Origin: Candidatus Melainabacteria bacterium | Lineage (GTDB): Bacteria > Cyanobacteriota > Vampirovibrionia > Obscuribacterales > Obscuribacteraceae | Assembly (NCBI GenBank): GCA_003175915.1 | Contig: PSRH01000246.1 | Span: 1-10,043, forward strand | Length of the DNA stretch: 10,043 nt | Reading direction: 5' to 3' | In this document: in pieces, positions 1-6,541 of the stretch | Layout of the letters: each line of letters begins with the position of its first letter | How positions within the stretch are numbered: position 1 is the first letter of the stretch | Made by a program: the position numbers and the translations under genes | The notes under the pieces: generated by a model | Database searches by the model: none | What the model was told of the DNA's origin: nothing | What the model saw: only the letters and a program-made list of their open reading frames with translations

Positions 1-248
1 GGGCGGGCATCGACAACTGTAACGTCGCCGCGCGTGGGTTCCAGTACTCCCGCAAGGATTTTCAATGTGGTCGTCTTGCCGGCACCATCAGGCCCGATCA
101 GCCCAAAAAGCTCACCTTCAGCCACTTCGAGATTGACGTCCGCGAGGGCCCTGGTGCCAGTTCGATAAATCTTCTCCAGTCCCTTACTCTTTACCAAACA
201 GTTCTTAGTTTTGACTGCCGGCTTTTTGCTCGAGACTGAGGTAATCAT
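1..248 (-). CDS. ABC transporter ATP-binding protein, YbhF-like (N-terminal part, cut by window edge)
   Basis: The 82 visible residues form the N-terminal part of an ABC nucleotide-binding domain. After a non-conserved lead of about 20 residues come the ABC strand pattern (GLEKIYRTGTRALADVNLEV) and a Walker A motif, GPDGAGKTT, at residues 52-60. ILAGVLEPTRGDV follows at 64-76, as in drug- and export-type ATPases. The Q-loop, signature and Walker B lie outside the window. The aspartate in GPDGAGKT, in place of the commoner asparagine, is typical of YbhF/RbbA-type ATPases that work with an HlyD-type adaptor. The ATG (248-246) overlaps the TGA of the adaptor gene as ATGA, so translation is probably coupled. 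By analogy with ybhGFSR, permease genes should follow beyond the left edge. The ABC assignment is certain; the subfamily is inference from the motif and neighbour, and the substrate cannot be told. Confidence 0.95.
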   Translation of the reverse strand, partial: MITSVSSKKPAVKTKNCLVKSKGLEKIYRTGTRALADVNLEVAEGELFGLIGPDGAGKTTTLKILAGVLEPTRGDVTVVDAR

Positions 249-1246
249 TGTGTCTGCTGCCCTCTACCCGCCAAAAGAATCTGGGCATCAGCCGGCATTC
301 CAGGTTTAGCAAAGCCGTCCGGCCTTTCAAGCTTCAGTTTCACACCAAATACCTGTTTGACTCTATCTTGCTTGAAATAAACATTCTCAGGCGTGAACGA
401 CGCTTCCGGATCAATCGCCATTACTTTGGCATCGAGCGGTTGTTTCGGCGCTGAATCTAGAAAAACTTTTGCTCTATCACCGATTCTGATCTTGCCGATG
501 TCCCCCTCTGCAACGAAACCTCTCAAATAAGTATCGGATGTCTTAACGAGAGTGAGGAGGACGCGACCGGGTCCAGCCATTTCTCCTTCTTCAACGCTCT
601 TGATGCTGCATACTCCATCGATGGGGCTGCTAATCCGAAAATAGTTAAGAGCGGATGAGGCTTGGTCTCGAACAGCCCGTGCTTTTACTGCTTGCGCTTG
701 AACCGCTTTGATTTGTCCTTCTGCTTGGGCAATCTTGGTGCGAAATTCCAACTCTTTTGCCATTTCTTTCCGTTTGCGTCCAACCAGGCCGCCAAAAATC
801 TTGGTCATCAGGCCGACAGGTTGAGCCTTTACGTTGGCAGCTTCTTCTTTTAGGCCATTGATGTTTTGCCGCCCCTGGGCTTGCGCTGACTGCGCGACTG
901 AGATGGCAGAGCCAGCGTCGCGTAATTTCGCCTGCAACATGTGATCATCAAGCAATATCAGTAATTGTCCCTTGCGCACGGGGTCGCCCTCGTTGACGGT
1001 TACTTTGCGCACTTGGGCAGGCACGGCTGCACTTATGTGAGTCTCCTGACCTTCAATGCGTCCACTAATCCAGAGGCTGCTGGCTTTCTCAGCGGCATGT
1101 TTTTGCCAAAAATATCCAGCTAATGACCCCACGATTAGCAATAAGACAGCGATGACAAAAAACCGCGCCCGTGGCGAAGACTGCCGTTTGTCCTGCTGCC
1201 CCTCTTGACCTTTAGATCTTTTGCCGTCTGTAGTTTGTTGGGTCAT
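245..1246 (-). CDS. HlyD-family periplasmic adaptor (membrane fusion protein), YbhG-like
   Basis: This 333-residue protein has the layout of an export adaptor that links an inner-membrane ABC pump to an outer-membrane channel. A basic, polar cytoplasmic tail (1-28) precedes one transmembrane anchor at about 29-47. The first biotinyl-lipoyl half is at about 62-101 (ISAAVPAQVRKVTVNEGDPV, then KGQLLILLDD). An Ala/Gln/Lys-rich coiled-coil hairpin spans about 102-203, and the second lipoyl half begins with ISSPIDGVC (205-213). A beta-barrel region at about 235-325 ends in KPGMPADAQI. The hairpin carries an unusual Gly/hydrophobic/basic stretch at about 142-163. The ATG start is preceded by an AAAAAAGAAG ribosome-binding region with six bases of spacing. 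The stop overlaps the start of the ABC ATPase gene (ATGA), which makes the two an operon. Family confidence is high; the cargo is unknown. Confidence 0.95.
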   Translation of the reverse strand: MTQQTTDGKRSKGQEGQQDKRQSSPRARFFVIAVLLLIVGSLAGYFWQKHAAEKASSLWISGRIEGQETHISAAVPAQVRKVTVNEGDPVRKGQLLILLDDHMLQAKLRDAGSAISVAQSAQAQGRQNINGLKEEAANVKAQPVGLMTKIFGGLVGRKRKEMAKELEFRTKIAQAEGQIKAVQAQAVKARAVRDQASSALNYFRISSPIDGVCSIKSVEEGEMAGPGRVLLTLVKTSDTYLRGFVAEGDIGKIRIGDRAKVFLDSAPKQPLDAKVMAIDPEASFTPENVYFKQDRVKQVFGVKLKLERPDGFAKPGMPADAQILLAGRGQQTQ

Positions 1247-1526
1247 AGTTGGCTTCTTTTTTGAACAGGTGCTAATAAACGGTCACAATCGAAGAACCTG
1301 GTCAGGACATATATGAGCGCACCAAACAGATGAGCAGACGCAGCATTAATAGGATCGGTTCCCGGGCAAGGAAGGATTTCGCAAAACTTGATAAGCATCC
1401 GCTCGTGACTTTGTTGTGAACCTGCCACTTTGTTCTTGAGAATTTGAAACTGCAAACTTAGACATATCAAGGAACCTTCTTGCGGCTGCTACGACATGAA
1501 GGGCAGAGGCGGAGTGAGAGAAACTC
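1247..1526. other. Divergent intergenic spacer between adaptor and lipid-kinase genes
   Basis: This spacer must hold the promoters of the leftward export pair and the rightward lipid kinase. I see no RNA gene. A weak candidate for the rightward gene is TTGAGA (1436-1441), 17 bases, then TAGACA (1459-1464); the -35 is good and the -10 poor. On the minus strand two short overlapping reading frames start just after an AAGAAGG sequence (1475-1481). One is a 39-codon ATG frame (1465-1346). The other is a 75-codon TTG frame (1470-1243) whose stop overlaps the adaptor start. Neither resembles a known protein, so neither is called as a gene. Confidence 0.5.
1436..1464 (+). promoter_or_regulatory. Possible sigma-70-type promoter for the lipid kinase gene
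   Basis: TTGAGA matches the -35 consensus in five of six positions. After a 17-base spacer, TAGACA matches the -10 in only three. It lies about 60 bases upstream of the ATG at 1527. The call rests on spacing and one good box only. Confidence 0.25.
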
Positions 1527-2570
1527 ATGACAATAAGCAAACGAAGCTCGCAGACCAAAAGAGTTAAGGCCGCCAGTAAGCAAGCGCTTGTGGTCTTCAA
1601 TCCGGTCGCAAAATCGAGTTCGCTGCGCAGATCATTGCTGACGCGAATTATTCGTGAGCTTCGCGAAGAATGCGGACACTCTGTCTCTCTCTTTCCTATA
1701 GATCCTCAGCAAACAATTCATGATCTCATTCCCCTTCTCAAGCCACCCTTTGAGTTGATCGTAGTGGTCGGGGGCGATGGCACGGTAAGATTTGTCCTTG
1801 CTGCCCTGGCCGAATGTGGCGCTAAAATCCCTGTGGGCATTGTGCCCTTTGGAACAGCCAATGTGCTGGCGCGAAACCTCGGCATTCTCGATCATGGCTT
1901 TTTTGCAAGCTCCCCTGAAAATGCCCTCACCACATTAAAAACTGGCAGGACTACTTCGATTGATCTCGGTTCAATGAACGGGGAGCTTTTCGCTGTAACA
2001 GCGGGAGTTGGTCCCATGTCCGACGCCTTTACACGGCCTGACTTTCGCGAAAAAAATATGATTAGTTTATTTGCCTACGCCAGAACAATGCTCCAAACCA
2101 TTGGCCAACCACCGAGACTGTTCAAGATTACTATGGATGGCGTCAGTTTCAACGTTTTAGCATCGGGCGTGTTCGTAAGCAATGTCGAGGACCTTGGCCT
2201 GGGCAAGCCACCGGACATCAACGAATTGACCGACGGCATGTTGAGCCTGAACATTCTCACTCCCCATGAGTTTAAGGACTATGTCGATATTGGTTTTCGT
2301 TTTGCTGTGGGTGCGACCGACGCCAACCCACCACATTATGTACGCAGGGTCAAAGAAGTGCTTATCGAAGCCGAGCCGCTCGTTCCTTCAGACGCCCAGA
2401 TTCCTCCTGCCGGATTGCCGCCTGAGGCAGCAGCCATGATTGACGGAGAGGAGTTTGGAACAACACCGATTCATGTGAAGGTGATACCTCAGGCGGTGCA
2501 CATACTTGTACCAGAACATTCCCCGGTTTTTACAGCACAAAAGGTCGTTTCCCAGGAAGTGAGGATCTAG
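1527..2570 (+). CDS. Diacylglycerol/sphingosine kinase-type lipid kinase (DAGKc domain)
   Basis: This 347-residue protein belongs to the family that phosphorylates lipids such as diacylglycerol at the membrane (YegS/DgkB/BmrU group). After a basic tail of about 18 residues, the catalytic domain opens with LVVFNPVAKSSS (21-32). The nucleotide-binding GGDGT is at 82-86, followed by VGIVPFGTANVLARNLGI (103-120), the family's PxGTANxxARxL motif. The C-terminal beta-sandwich half ends with IDGEEF (305-310), TTPIHVKVIP and VHILVP, matching the usual DGE...P..V...P ending. A proline-rich insert at about 285-303 precedes it. There is no transmembrane segment, so it is probably a soluble or peripheral enzyme. 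The length is slightly above the usual 290-310. The ATG has GGAG at 1511-1514 and a closer GAGAG at 1516-1520. The lipid substrate cannot be read from the sequence. Confidence 0.93.
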   Translation: MTISKRSSQTKRVKAASKQALVVFNPVAKSSSLRRSLLTRIIRELREECGHSVSLFPIDPQQTIHDLIPLLKPPFELIVVVGGDGTVRFVLAALAECGAKIPVGIVPFGTANVLARNLGILDHGFFASSPENALTTLKTGRTTSIDLGSMNGELFAVTAGVGPMSDAFTRPDFREKNMISLFAYARTMLQTIGQPPRLFKITMDGVSFNVLASGVFVSNVEDLGLGKPPDINELTDGMLSLNILTPHEFKDYVDIGFRFAVGATDANPPHYVRRVKEVLIEAEPLVPSDAQIPPAGLPPEAAAMIDGEEFGTTPIHVKVIPQAVHILVPEHSPVFTAQKVVSQEVRI

Positions 2571-2809
2571 TTTCATTTCCATTTCTGAACCAGCTCCCTG
2601 GAGCCGTCACGGAGCCGGGCAGGAGATTAAATTATGCTAGCAAAGCATGTTGACAATTTCACGGAAAACCAATCCCTGAGCGGATATTAAGCGAAATACC
2701 TTTGTTAAAAATCAGTCTCCAGCCGCGTTTTTAAGGCGGTGATAGAGTGGTAATAAAGAATAGGGGCTGCCGCCAAAACGTCATAGCCAGCCTCTTGCAA
2801 CAGGTCACC

Positions 2810-3919
2810 ATGCGGAAGTTCAAGCACATATCGACAATACAATTGGCAGCTTGCCTTTGCAGCCTATTTTGCTTCGGGCTGGAGAATACTGCAGTTGCCA
2901 AAACTGCCGGAGTGCTAAAGGGAACTGTGCAGGAGGACAATGCCATTAATCCGTCTTTGACAGTTGTCAATCCAAATGCAGCACCAACAGCCCCGCGACA
3001 AATCCCAACCACCGGATTGAAAAAAACTGATACTGCTGCTTTGAATGGCAAGGCTCCCCTGAGTGGCAATGTTAATGCCAATGATCCTAAGAATAAGACT
3101 GCCGCAACGCCGCCGCCTCCGCCAGTACCGCGCACGTGGTACGCCCCTGGCCATGAGGTCCTGCTTCACATTTTGCCCAAGCCGTTAAATCCTGTCTCTG
3201 ACAAGGCTAGCTCAGGGAAAGGCAAAGACACAGCTCAGGATAACAAAAGCAAAAACGTCCCGGCGACGTCTACCACCGTAGCGCCTGCCCCCACAACCAA
3301 AGGGGTGACATCGTGGAGACCAGGATACGAAATCAAGAAAATCACACCAGTAGCACCAGCGAACCCTAACAATAAAAATGTGGCCAACACCAAGACGCAA
3401 CCGCAAGTCGCAGCCGTCAACGGGCCACAGGTCGCAACCATGAAGGCTACGCCACTTTTGCTGCCCGAGCTCCAATCAAAGTCTGACGAAAAGGCTAGCT
3501 CCTGGGAAGGATGGTACAGACATATTGCTAACGCCGTTTATACCCGTTGGGAATACACGGAAGTTGGACCAGGGGCTGCTACAGTGGAAGTAACTGTCAC
3601 ACCAAGCCAGGATGTCTCTTGCCGCCTCGTCGACTTCACGCCGGCCGAGGGTATAGAACGTAACATCGTCGCCGAAACCAAATTCAGAGAAGCGGCAATC
3701 CGAGCCGTGAACAACGTTAGATCGTACGAAATTGGTACTCCGCCGTCGTGGGAATACAAGAAAGTTGTCTTTGATGTTGAATTGAGACGGGCTGTTAATG
3801 GACCCATTGGTGTCTACATAGCTTCGGTTAATTCCCCATCGGCAAAAGATGCGTCGAGCAAGGGACCACCCAAAGTTGAGACTAAAGTGGAAGGTAAAGT
3901 GGAAGGTAAAGGCAAGTAG
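2810..3919 (+). CDS. Exported proline-rich protein with TonB/TolA-like C-terminal domain
   Basis: I start this 369-residue protein at ATG 2810 because MRKFKHIST followed by the hydrophobic run IQLAACLCSLFCFGL and NTAVA-KT reads as a signal peptide (cut near residue 30) or a single anchor. A GTG 63 bases upstream (2747) is in frame but would put 21 polar residues before the signal. AGGT (2802-2805) precedes the ATG by four bases. Residues about 31-230 are a low-complexity Pro/Ala/Thr/Lys/Asn linker with a PPPPP run and two copies of the motif Tx[YW]xPG[HY]E[VI] (109-117 and 167-175). Residues about 231-329 (WEGWYRHIANAVYTRWEY, a beta-strand pair, FREAAIRAVNNV, then EYKKVVFDVEL) have the helix-strand-helix-strand plan of TonB/TolA C-terminal domains. 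The tail after residue 342 is Lys/Glu/Gly-rich with a repeated KVEGK. The likely role is periplasmic, bridging towards the outer membrane; the partner is unknown. No ExbB/ExbD or receptor gene is nearby. Confidence 0.85.
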   Translation: MRKFKHISTIQLAACLCSLFCFGLENTAVAKTAGVLKGTVQEDNAINPSLTVVNPNAAPTAPRQIPTTGLKKTDTAALNGKAPLSGNVNANDPKNKTAATPPPPPVPRTWYAPGHEVLLHILPKPLNPVSDKASSGKGKDTAQDNKSKNVPATSTTVAPAPTTKGVTSWRPGYEIKKITPVAPANPNNKNVANTKTQPQVAAVNGPQVATMKATPLLLPELQSKSDEKASSWEGWYRHIANAVYTRWEYTEVGPGAATVEVTVTPSQDVSCRLVDFTPAEGIERNIVAETKFREAAIRAVNNVRSYEIGTPPSWEYKKVVFDVELRRAVNGPIGVYIASVNSPSAKDASSKGPPKVETKVEGKVEGKGK

Positions 3920-3927
3920 CCTGCCTT
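3909..3927. terminator. Weak hairpin between convergent genes
   Basis: AAGGCA (3909-3914) and TGCCTT (3922-3927) form a perfect six-base-pair stem with a seven-base loop. It overlaps the stop codon of the TonB-C-like gene and lies just beyond the stop of the convergent RHH gene at 3936. There is no strong T-run on either side. A bidirectional terminator is plausible from its position but weakly supported. Confidence 0.3.
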
Positions 3928-3935
3928 GACCATTC

Positions 3936-4142
3936 TCAATTGCTCTCCTTTTCTCGGCCGGACTGCGGTCGCCCTCTTGAAGATTCGGTCGCTTTCTGTG
4001 AGGTACTCAAATGCCTCGAAATGGACTGCTTGAGAAGATACTCAATCTGCCCGTTGACGCTTCTCATTTCTTGCTGCGCCCACGCTTCGAGATCGTCGTA
4101 GAGTTTTTGGTCAATTCGTAGAAGAAATGCCTTACGGCTCAT
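3936..4142 (-). CDS. Small ribbon-helix-helix (Arc/CopG-type) DNA-binding protein
   Basis: In this 68-residue protein, residues 1-43 fit a ribbon-helix-helix fold. A short basic strand, KAFLLRID, would lie in the DNA groove. The first helix, KLYDDLEAWAQQEM, follows. The turn RSVNGQ then leads into the second helix, IEYLLKQSIS. RSVNGQIEYLL is the hallmark of Arc-type proteins. Residues 44-68 are a polar Ser/Gln/Arg/Glu tail, probably disordered. The ATG has a good AAGGA site seven bases upstream. The gene starts 35 bases after the SPFH gene stop on the same strand, so the two are very probably co-transcribed. As RHH dimers commonly repress their own operon, the repeat array at 5097-5140 is its likely target (inference). 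No toxin-like gene is adjacent, so a toxin-antitoxin reading has no support. Confidence 0.9.
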   Translation of the reverse strand: MSRKAFLLRIDQKLYDDLEAWAQQEMRSVNGQIEYLLKQSISRHLSTSQKATESSRGRPQSGREKESN

Positions 4143-4177
4143 TCTTCAATCCTTTCTCGATTCAGTCCCCGGGTCAT

Positions 4178-5074
4178 CTATTGATAAAGAGTGCCAGTAT
4201 TGACGATCGGCTGCGTCTGGGATTCACTGCAAAGCACAACCAATAGGTTGCTGACCATCGCCACTTTTCGCTCATTATCCAATTCAAGAACGTGTTGAGC
4301 GCTGAGTTCAGATAGGGCTGAACTGACAATGCTCACAGCTCCGTCAACAATTTGCTTGCGAGCAGCAATCACGGCAGTAGCTTGTTGACGCCGCAACATC
4401 GCCATGGCAATTTCTGGCGCATACGCCAGGTGAGTTATCCTCGCTTCATCAACTTGCACTCCCGCTTTTGCCAAGCGATCCTGAAGTTCGCTTTGCAGGG
4501 CACGAGACACCTCATCAACACTGGCTCGCAGAGTCATTTCATGGCTATCATCATGATCGTAAGCGTAGTTAGTGGCAAGGTGGCGTAAGGCAGATTCGGT
4601 CTGAATGGAGACGTAATCGTTGAAGTTGTCTACGTCGAATCGTGCTTTAGCAGTGTCTTCCACATGAAAGATATTGATCGCCGAAATTTCGATCGGATTG
4701 CCTTGCTTGTCGTTGACCTTAAGGATAGGTCCTTGCACCGTTTGTAGACGCAACGACATGAGTGACTTCTCGTAGAACGGATTTGTCCAGAGAAAACCAG
4801 TTTGCCGAACCGAACCGGCATAAGAGCCGAAGAACGTCAGCACCTTTGCCGTGTTCGGATAGAGCATGAAATAACCTGCAGGATAGAGAGCTAAAAGAAG
4901 TATCCCCGCGATAATCGGCCCAGCCAGCGAGATTAGCAATCCTCCCACCGAACTGGTTTGAGTGAGGTTAGCAATCACACTCCAGAACCAATACACATTG
5001 GCGGCAAGCAACAAGAGGTGAAATACCAATGCCAGCCAACCATTCATGCAAAAGTTGCTGCGTTCTTGACTCAT
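4178..5074 (-). CDS. SPFH/band-7 (stomatin/prohibitin-like) membrane protein
   Basis: This 298-residue protein has two hydrophobic segments near its N-terminus (about 12-35 and 44-72), then an SPFH domain at about 73-235. Visible landmarks are GFLWTNPFYEKSLMSLRLQT (93-112), the NPIEISAINIFHVED strand pair (126-140), YVSIQTESALRHLATNYAYD (154-173), and LAKAGVQVDEARITHLAYAPEIA (201-223). The alanine-rich helix with LRRQQATAVIAARKQIVDGAV (227-247) is typical of the C-terminal assembly helix. Such proteins form large membrane-attached rings or scaffolds, often linked to proteolysis or membrane organisation. No NfeD or FtsH gene is seen beside it; its partner here is the RHH gene 35 bases downstream. 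The ATG is 12 bases from a GGAG (5087-5090), somewhat long. A promoter and repeat array lie just upstream. Confidence 0.94.
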   Translation of the reverse strand: MSQERSNFCMNGWLALVFHLLLLAANVYWFWSVIANLTQTSSVGGLLISLAGPIIAGILLLALYPAGYFMLYPNTAKVLTFFGSYAGSVRQTGFLWTNPFYEKSLMSLRLQTVQGPILKVNDKQGNPIEISAINIFHVEDTAKARFDVDNFNDYVSIQTESALRHLATNYAYDHDDSHEMTLRASVDEVSRALQSELQDRLAKAGVQVDEARITHLAYAPEIAMAMLRRQQATAVIAARKQIVDGAVSIVSSALSELSAQHVLELDNERKVAMVSNLLVVLCSESQTQPIVNTGTLYQ

Positions 5075-5096
5075 TTTTGATTTTTGCTCCGAAGAG

Positions 5097-5140
5097 TATG
5101 ATATAAGTACAATATTGCTATGATATCATCTCAATATCGC
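5097..5140. repeat. Tandem operator-like direct repeat, 2 x 22 bp (four ATAT cores on an 11-bp period)
   Basis: On the plus strand the unit TATGATAT-N5-CAATAT-yGC occurs twice, at 5097-5118 and 5119-5140, with only the five-base spacer and one pyrimidine differing. Within it, [GA]ATAT recurs at 5100, 5111, 5122 and 5133, exactly 11 bases apart, so all four cores lie on one face of the helix. Two short palindromes are embedded: ATGATATCAT (5120-5129) and CAATATTG (5110-5117). The array covers the spacer, -10 box and start region of the predicted SPFH promoter, which is where a repressor would sit. The RHH protein of the same operon is the obvious candidate binder. The repeat is directly visible; its function is inferred. 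Confidence 0.8.
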
Positions 5141-5147
5141 ACGTCAA
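5120..5147 (-). promoter_or_regulatory. Sigma-70-type promoter for the SPFH-RHH operon
   Basis: Read on the minus strand, TTGACG (5147-5142) is followed after 16 bases by TATCAT (5125-5120). Each box matches its consensus in five of six positions. The expected start near 5113 leaves a leader of about 40 bases before the ATG at 5074. The -10 box lies inside the 22-bp repeat array, which suggests regulation by occlusion. Confidence 0.6.
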
Positions 5148-5160
5148 GAGCGTAATTGCC

Positions 5161-5176
5161 CCAAAGAAGACTTTGG
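5161..5176. terminator. Small hairpin downstream of the histidine kinase gene
   Basis: CCAAAG (5161-5166), AAGA, CTTTGG (5171-5176) form a perfect six-pair stem-loop about 50 bases past the kinase stop and before the SPFH promoter. A second short inverted repeat, GGTTGGCAACC, overlaps it at 5175-5185. No T-run follows on the minus strand, so it may not terminate transcription. Confidence 0.22.
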
Positions 5177-5222
5177 TTGGCAACCTTACACTTTTTATTC
5201 TCTAGGAGGCGAGACCTTCGCG

Positions 5223-6383
5223 TCAGCGATCACCTGGTAGCCAGAAAAAGAAAGTCGACGACCGCCCTGGCTGCGACTCGAACCAAATGCGGCCCCGATG
5301 CTGTTCCAAGATTCTTCTACAAATGGCTAAACCCATGCCCGTAGAGCTAGACTCCGAGCCATTCTTGGCCCGGTGGAACACCTTAAAGATATCGCTAGCG
5401 GCAACCTTGTCGATCCCTCGGCCGTTGTCTTTGACCGAAAATAGCCAACCGCCGTCTGCTTCTGTTGCAACGATTTCGATGCGGGCCGGCATCAGACCTT
5501 TATAGCGAATGGCATTCTGGATCAATTCTTTGAGCAAAAAGGTAAGTTGCTTTTGGTTCCCCTGTACTTTCGGCAATTCACTGCTCTTTATCGTCTCGCT
5601 TTCGATAATGTCTTTGAGCTCAGTCTTGGCATCAGTCAAGGCGCGCTCCATGTCGACCGACTCTGTCGGCTGTCCAATCTTACTCACCCGCGCATACGTC
5701 CAAAGGTCATCAATCATGCGCTTAATAAGCGCGCTGGCATCCCTCATTTTGCTCAAGAACTCATTAGCATCTGCACCGAGCCTGTCTTGGTAGCGCACGG
5801 ACAAAAGCTTGCAGTAACTGAGAATCGTGGCAAGCGGCGGTTGTAGTTCATGGGAGATTCTATAAGCAACTTGCTGGAGTTCCTCGTTTGAGCTGGCTAA
5901 CGTCTGTGCCATTAGCTCTCGCTCTTGCTCTCGCTGCCTTCGCTCACTCAAGTCCTGGGTAACTTTTGCAAAGCCGATATGCTGGCCATCGTGGTCATGA
6001 ATGGCTGTGATTACCACCCTTGCCCAAAAGGTGCTTCCATCCTTGCGAACACGCCAGCTTTCTTCCTCGTAACGGCCCTGGCGGAGGGCGATTTCCAATT
6101 CTTTTGTTGGATGCCCTGCTTTCCTCTTGTCGGTCGGATAGAAGATCGAGAAGTGCTTGCCAATAATTTCTCGAGCACTATATCCCTTGATCCGCTTAGC
6201 GCCCTCGTTCCAGGTGACAACAATCCCCTCTGGATCGATCATATAAATGGCATAGTCCTTTACGCTAGCCACCAATAAGCGAAATAACTCTCCGGTGCCC
6301 TTAAAGTCAGTAATCGACTTCTGCTGACCGTTCCAAACAATTGGTTCAGAGCCTGGCTCAAAGGAAAGAGGGCCTTCGTTCAT
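5223..6383 (-). CDS. Soluble PAS-domain sensor histidine kinase
   Basis: This 386-residue kinase has no membrane segment, so it should sense a cytoplasmic signal. The PAS domain (about 32-150) shows YAIYMIDPEGIVVTWNEGAKR, IKGYSAREIIGKHFSIFYP (65-83), and a PAC-type end, GFAKVTQDLSERR (137-149). A short coiled coil (about 150-172) leads to the DHp helix with RISHELQPPLATI (175-187); H178 is the expected phosphorylation site. The ATPase domain has the N-box ELIQNAIRY (286-294), the G1 box DNGRGI (319-324), an F-box region around FKVFHRA, and the G2 box TGMGLAI (348-354). It ends normally at FFFWLP. The ATG has AGGA at 6389-6392, five bases upstream. No response regulator is adjacent; a receiver gene lies about 3.3 kb away on the same strand. 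The ligand or cofactor of the PAS domain is unknown. Confidence 0.95.
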   Translation of the reverse strand: MNEGPLSFEPGSEPIVWNGQQKSITDFKGTGELFRLLVASVKDYAIYMIDPEGIVVTWNEGAKRIKGYSAREIIGKHFSIFYPTDKRKAGHPTKELEIALRQGRYEEESWRVRKDGSTFWARVVITAIHDHDGQHIGFAKVTQDLSERRQREQERELMAQTLASSNEELQQVAYRISHELQPPLATILSYCKLLSVRYQDRLGADANEFLSKMRDASALIKRMIDDLWTYARVSKIGQPTESVDMERALTDAKTELKDIIESETIKSSELPKVQGNQKQLTFLLKELIQNAIRYKGLMPARIEIVATEADGGWLFSVKDNGRGIDKVAASDIFKVFHRAKNGSESSSTGMGLAICRRILEQHRGRIWFESQPGRSSTFFFWLPGDR

Positions 6384-6541
6384 TTAGTTCCTGTATTTGA
6401 CCGCTTTGTTACGGATTACTAGAAGATCACGATAGGAGGACTTGAATTCACCGACGTAGAGACCTTCTTGTTTGTTTCTCAGCTTATCCGGAAACTAGAG
6501 GCTATGTTTCGAAAGATTGACCAATAATATTGAAAGGTTCC

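Noticed and set aside
2585..2625. GC-rich element with GGAGCC repeated and CTCC/GGAG ends after the lipid kinase gene
   Set aside because: The repeats are direct rather than inverted, the best stem is only five pairs and no T-run follows, so I did not call a terminator.
2650..2690. TTGACA at about 2650 as a promoter for the TonB-C-like gene
   Set aside because: A perfect -35 is present but no acceptable -10 box lies 16-18 bases downstream; the nearest TA-rich match is about 27 bases away.
3235..3475. Hydrophobic and Cys/Gly-rich frames opposite the TonB-C-like gene
   Set aside because: They are the antisense of a Pro/Ala/Thr/Asn-rich linker, which naturally reads as Gly/Val/Cys-rich membrane-like sequence.
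3868..3918. Short tandem repeat coding KVETKVEGKVEGKGK as a possible mobile or CRISPR-like repeat
   Set aside because: Only about two 12-base copies within a coding tail; it is ordinary low-complexity slippage.
3936..5074. Toxin-antitoxin reading of the RHH gene
   Set aside because: The partner is a clear SPFH membrane protein, not a RelE/ParE/PIN-type toxin, and no toxin-sized gene is adjacent.
5925..6278. 117-codon plus-strand frame within the histidine kinase region
   Set aside because: It lies wholly antisense to the conserved PAS domain, so it is a shadow.
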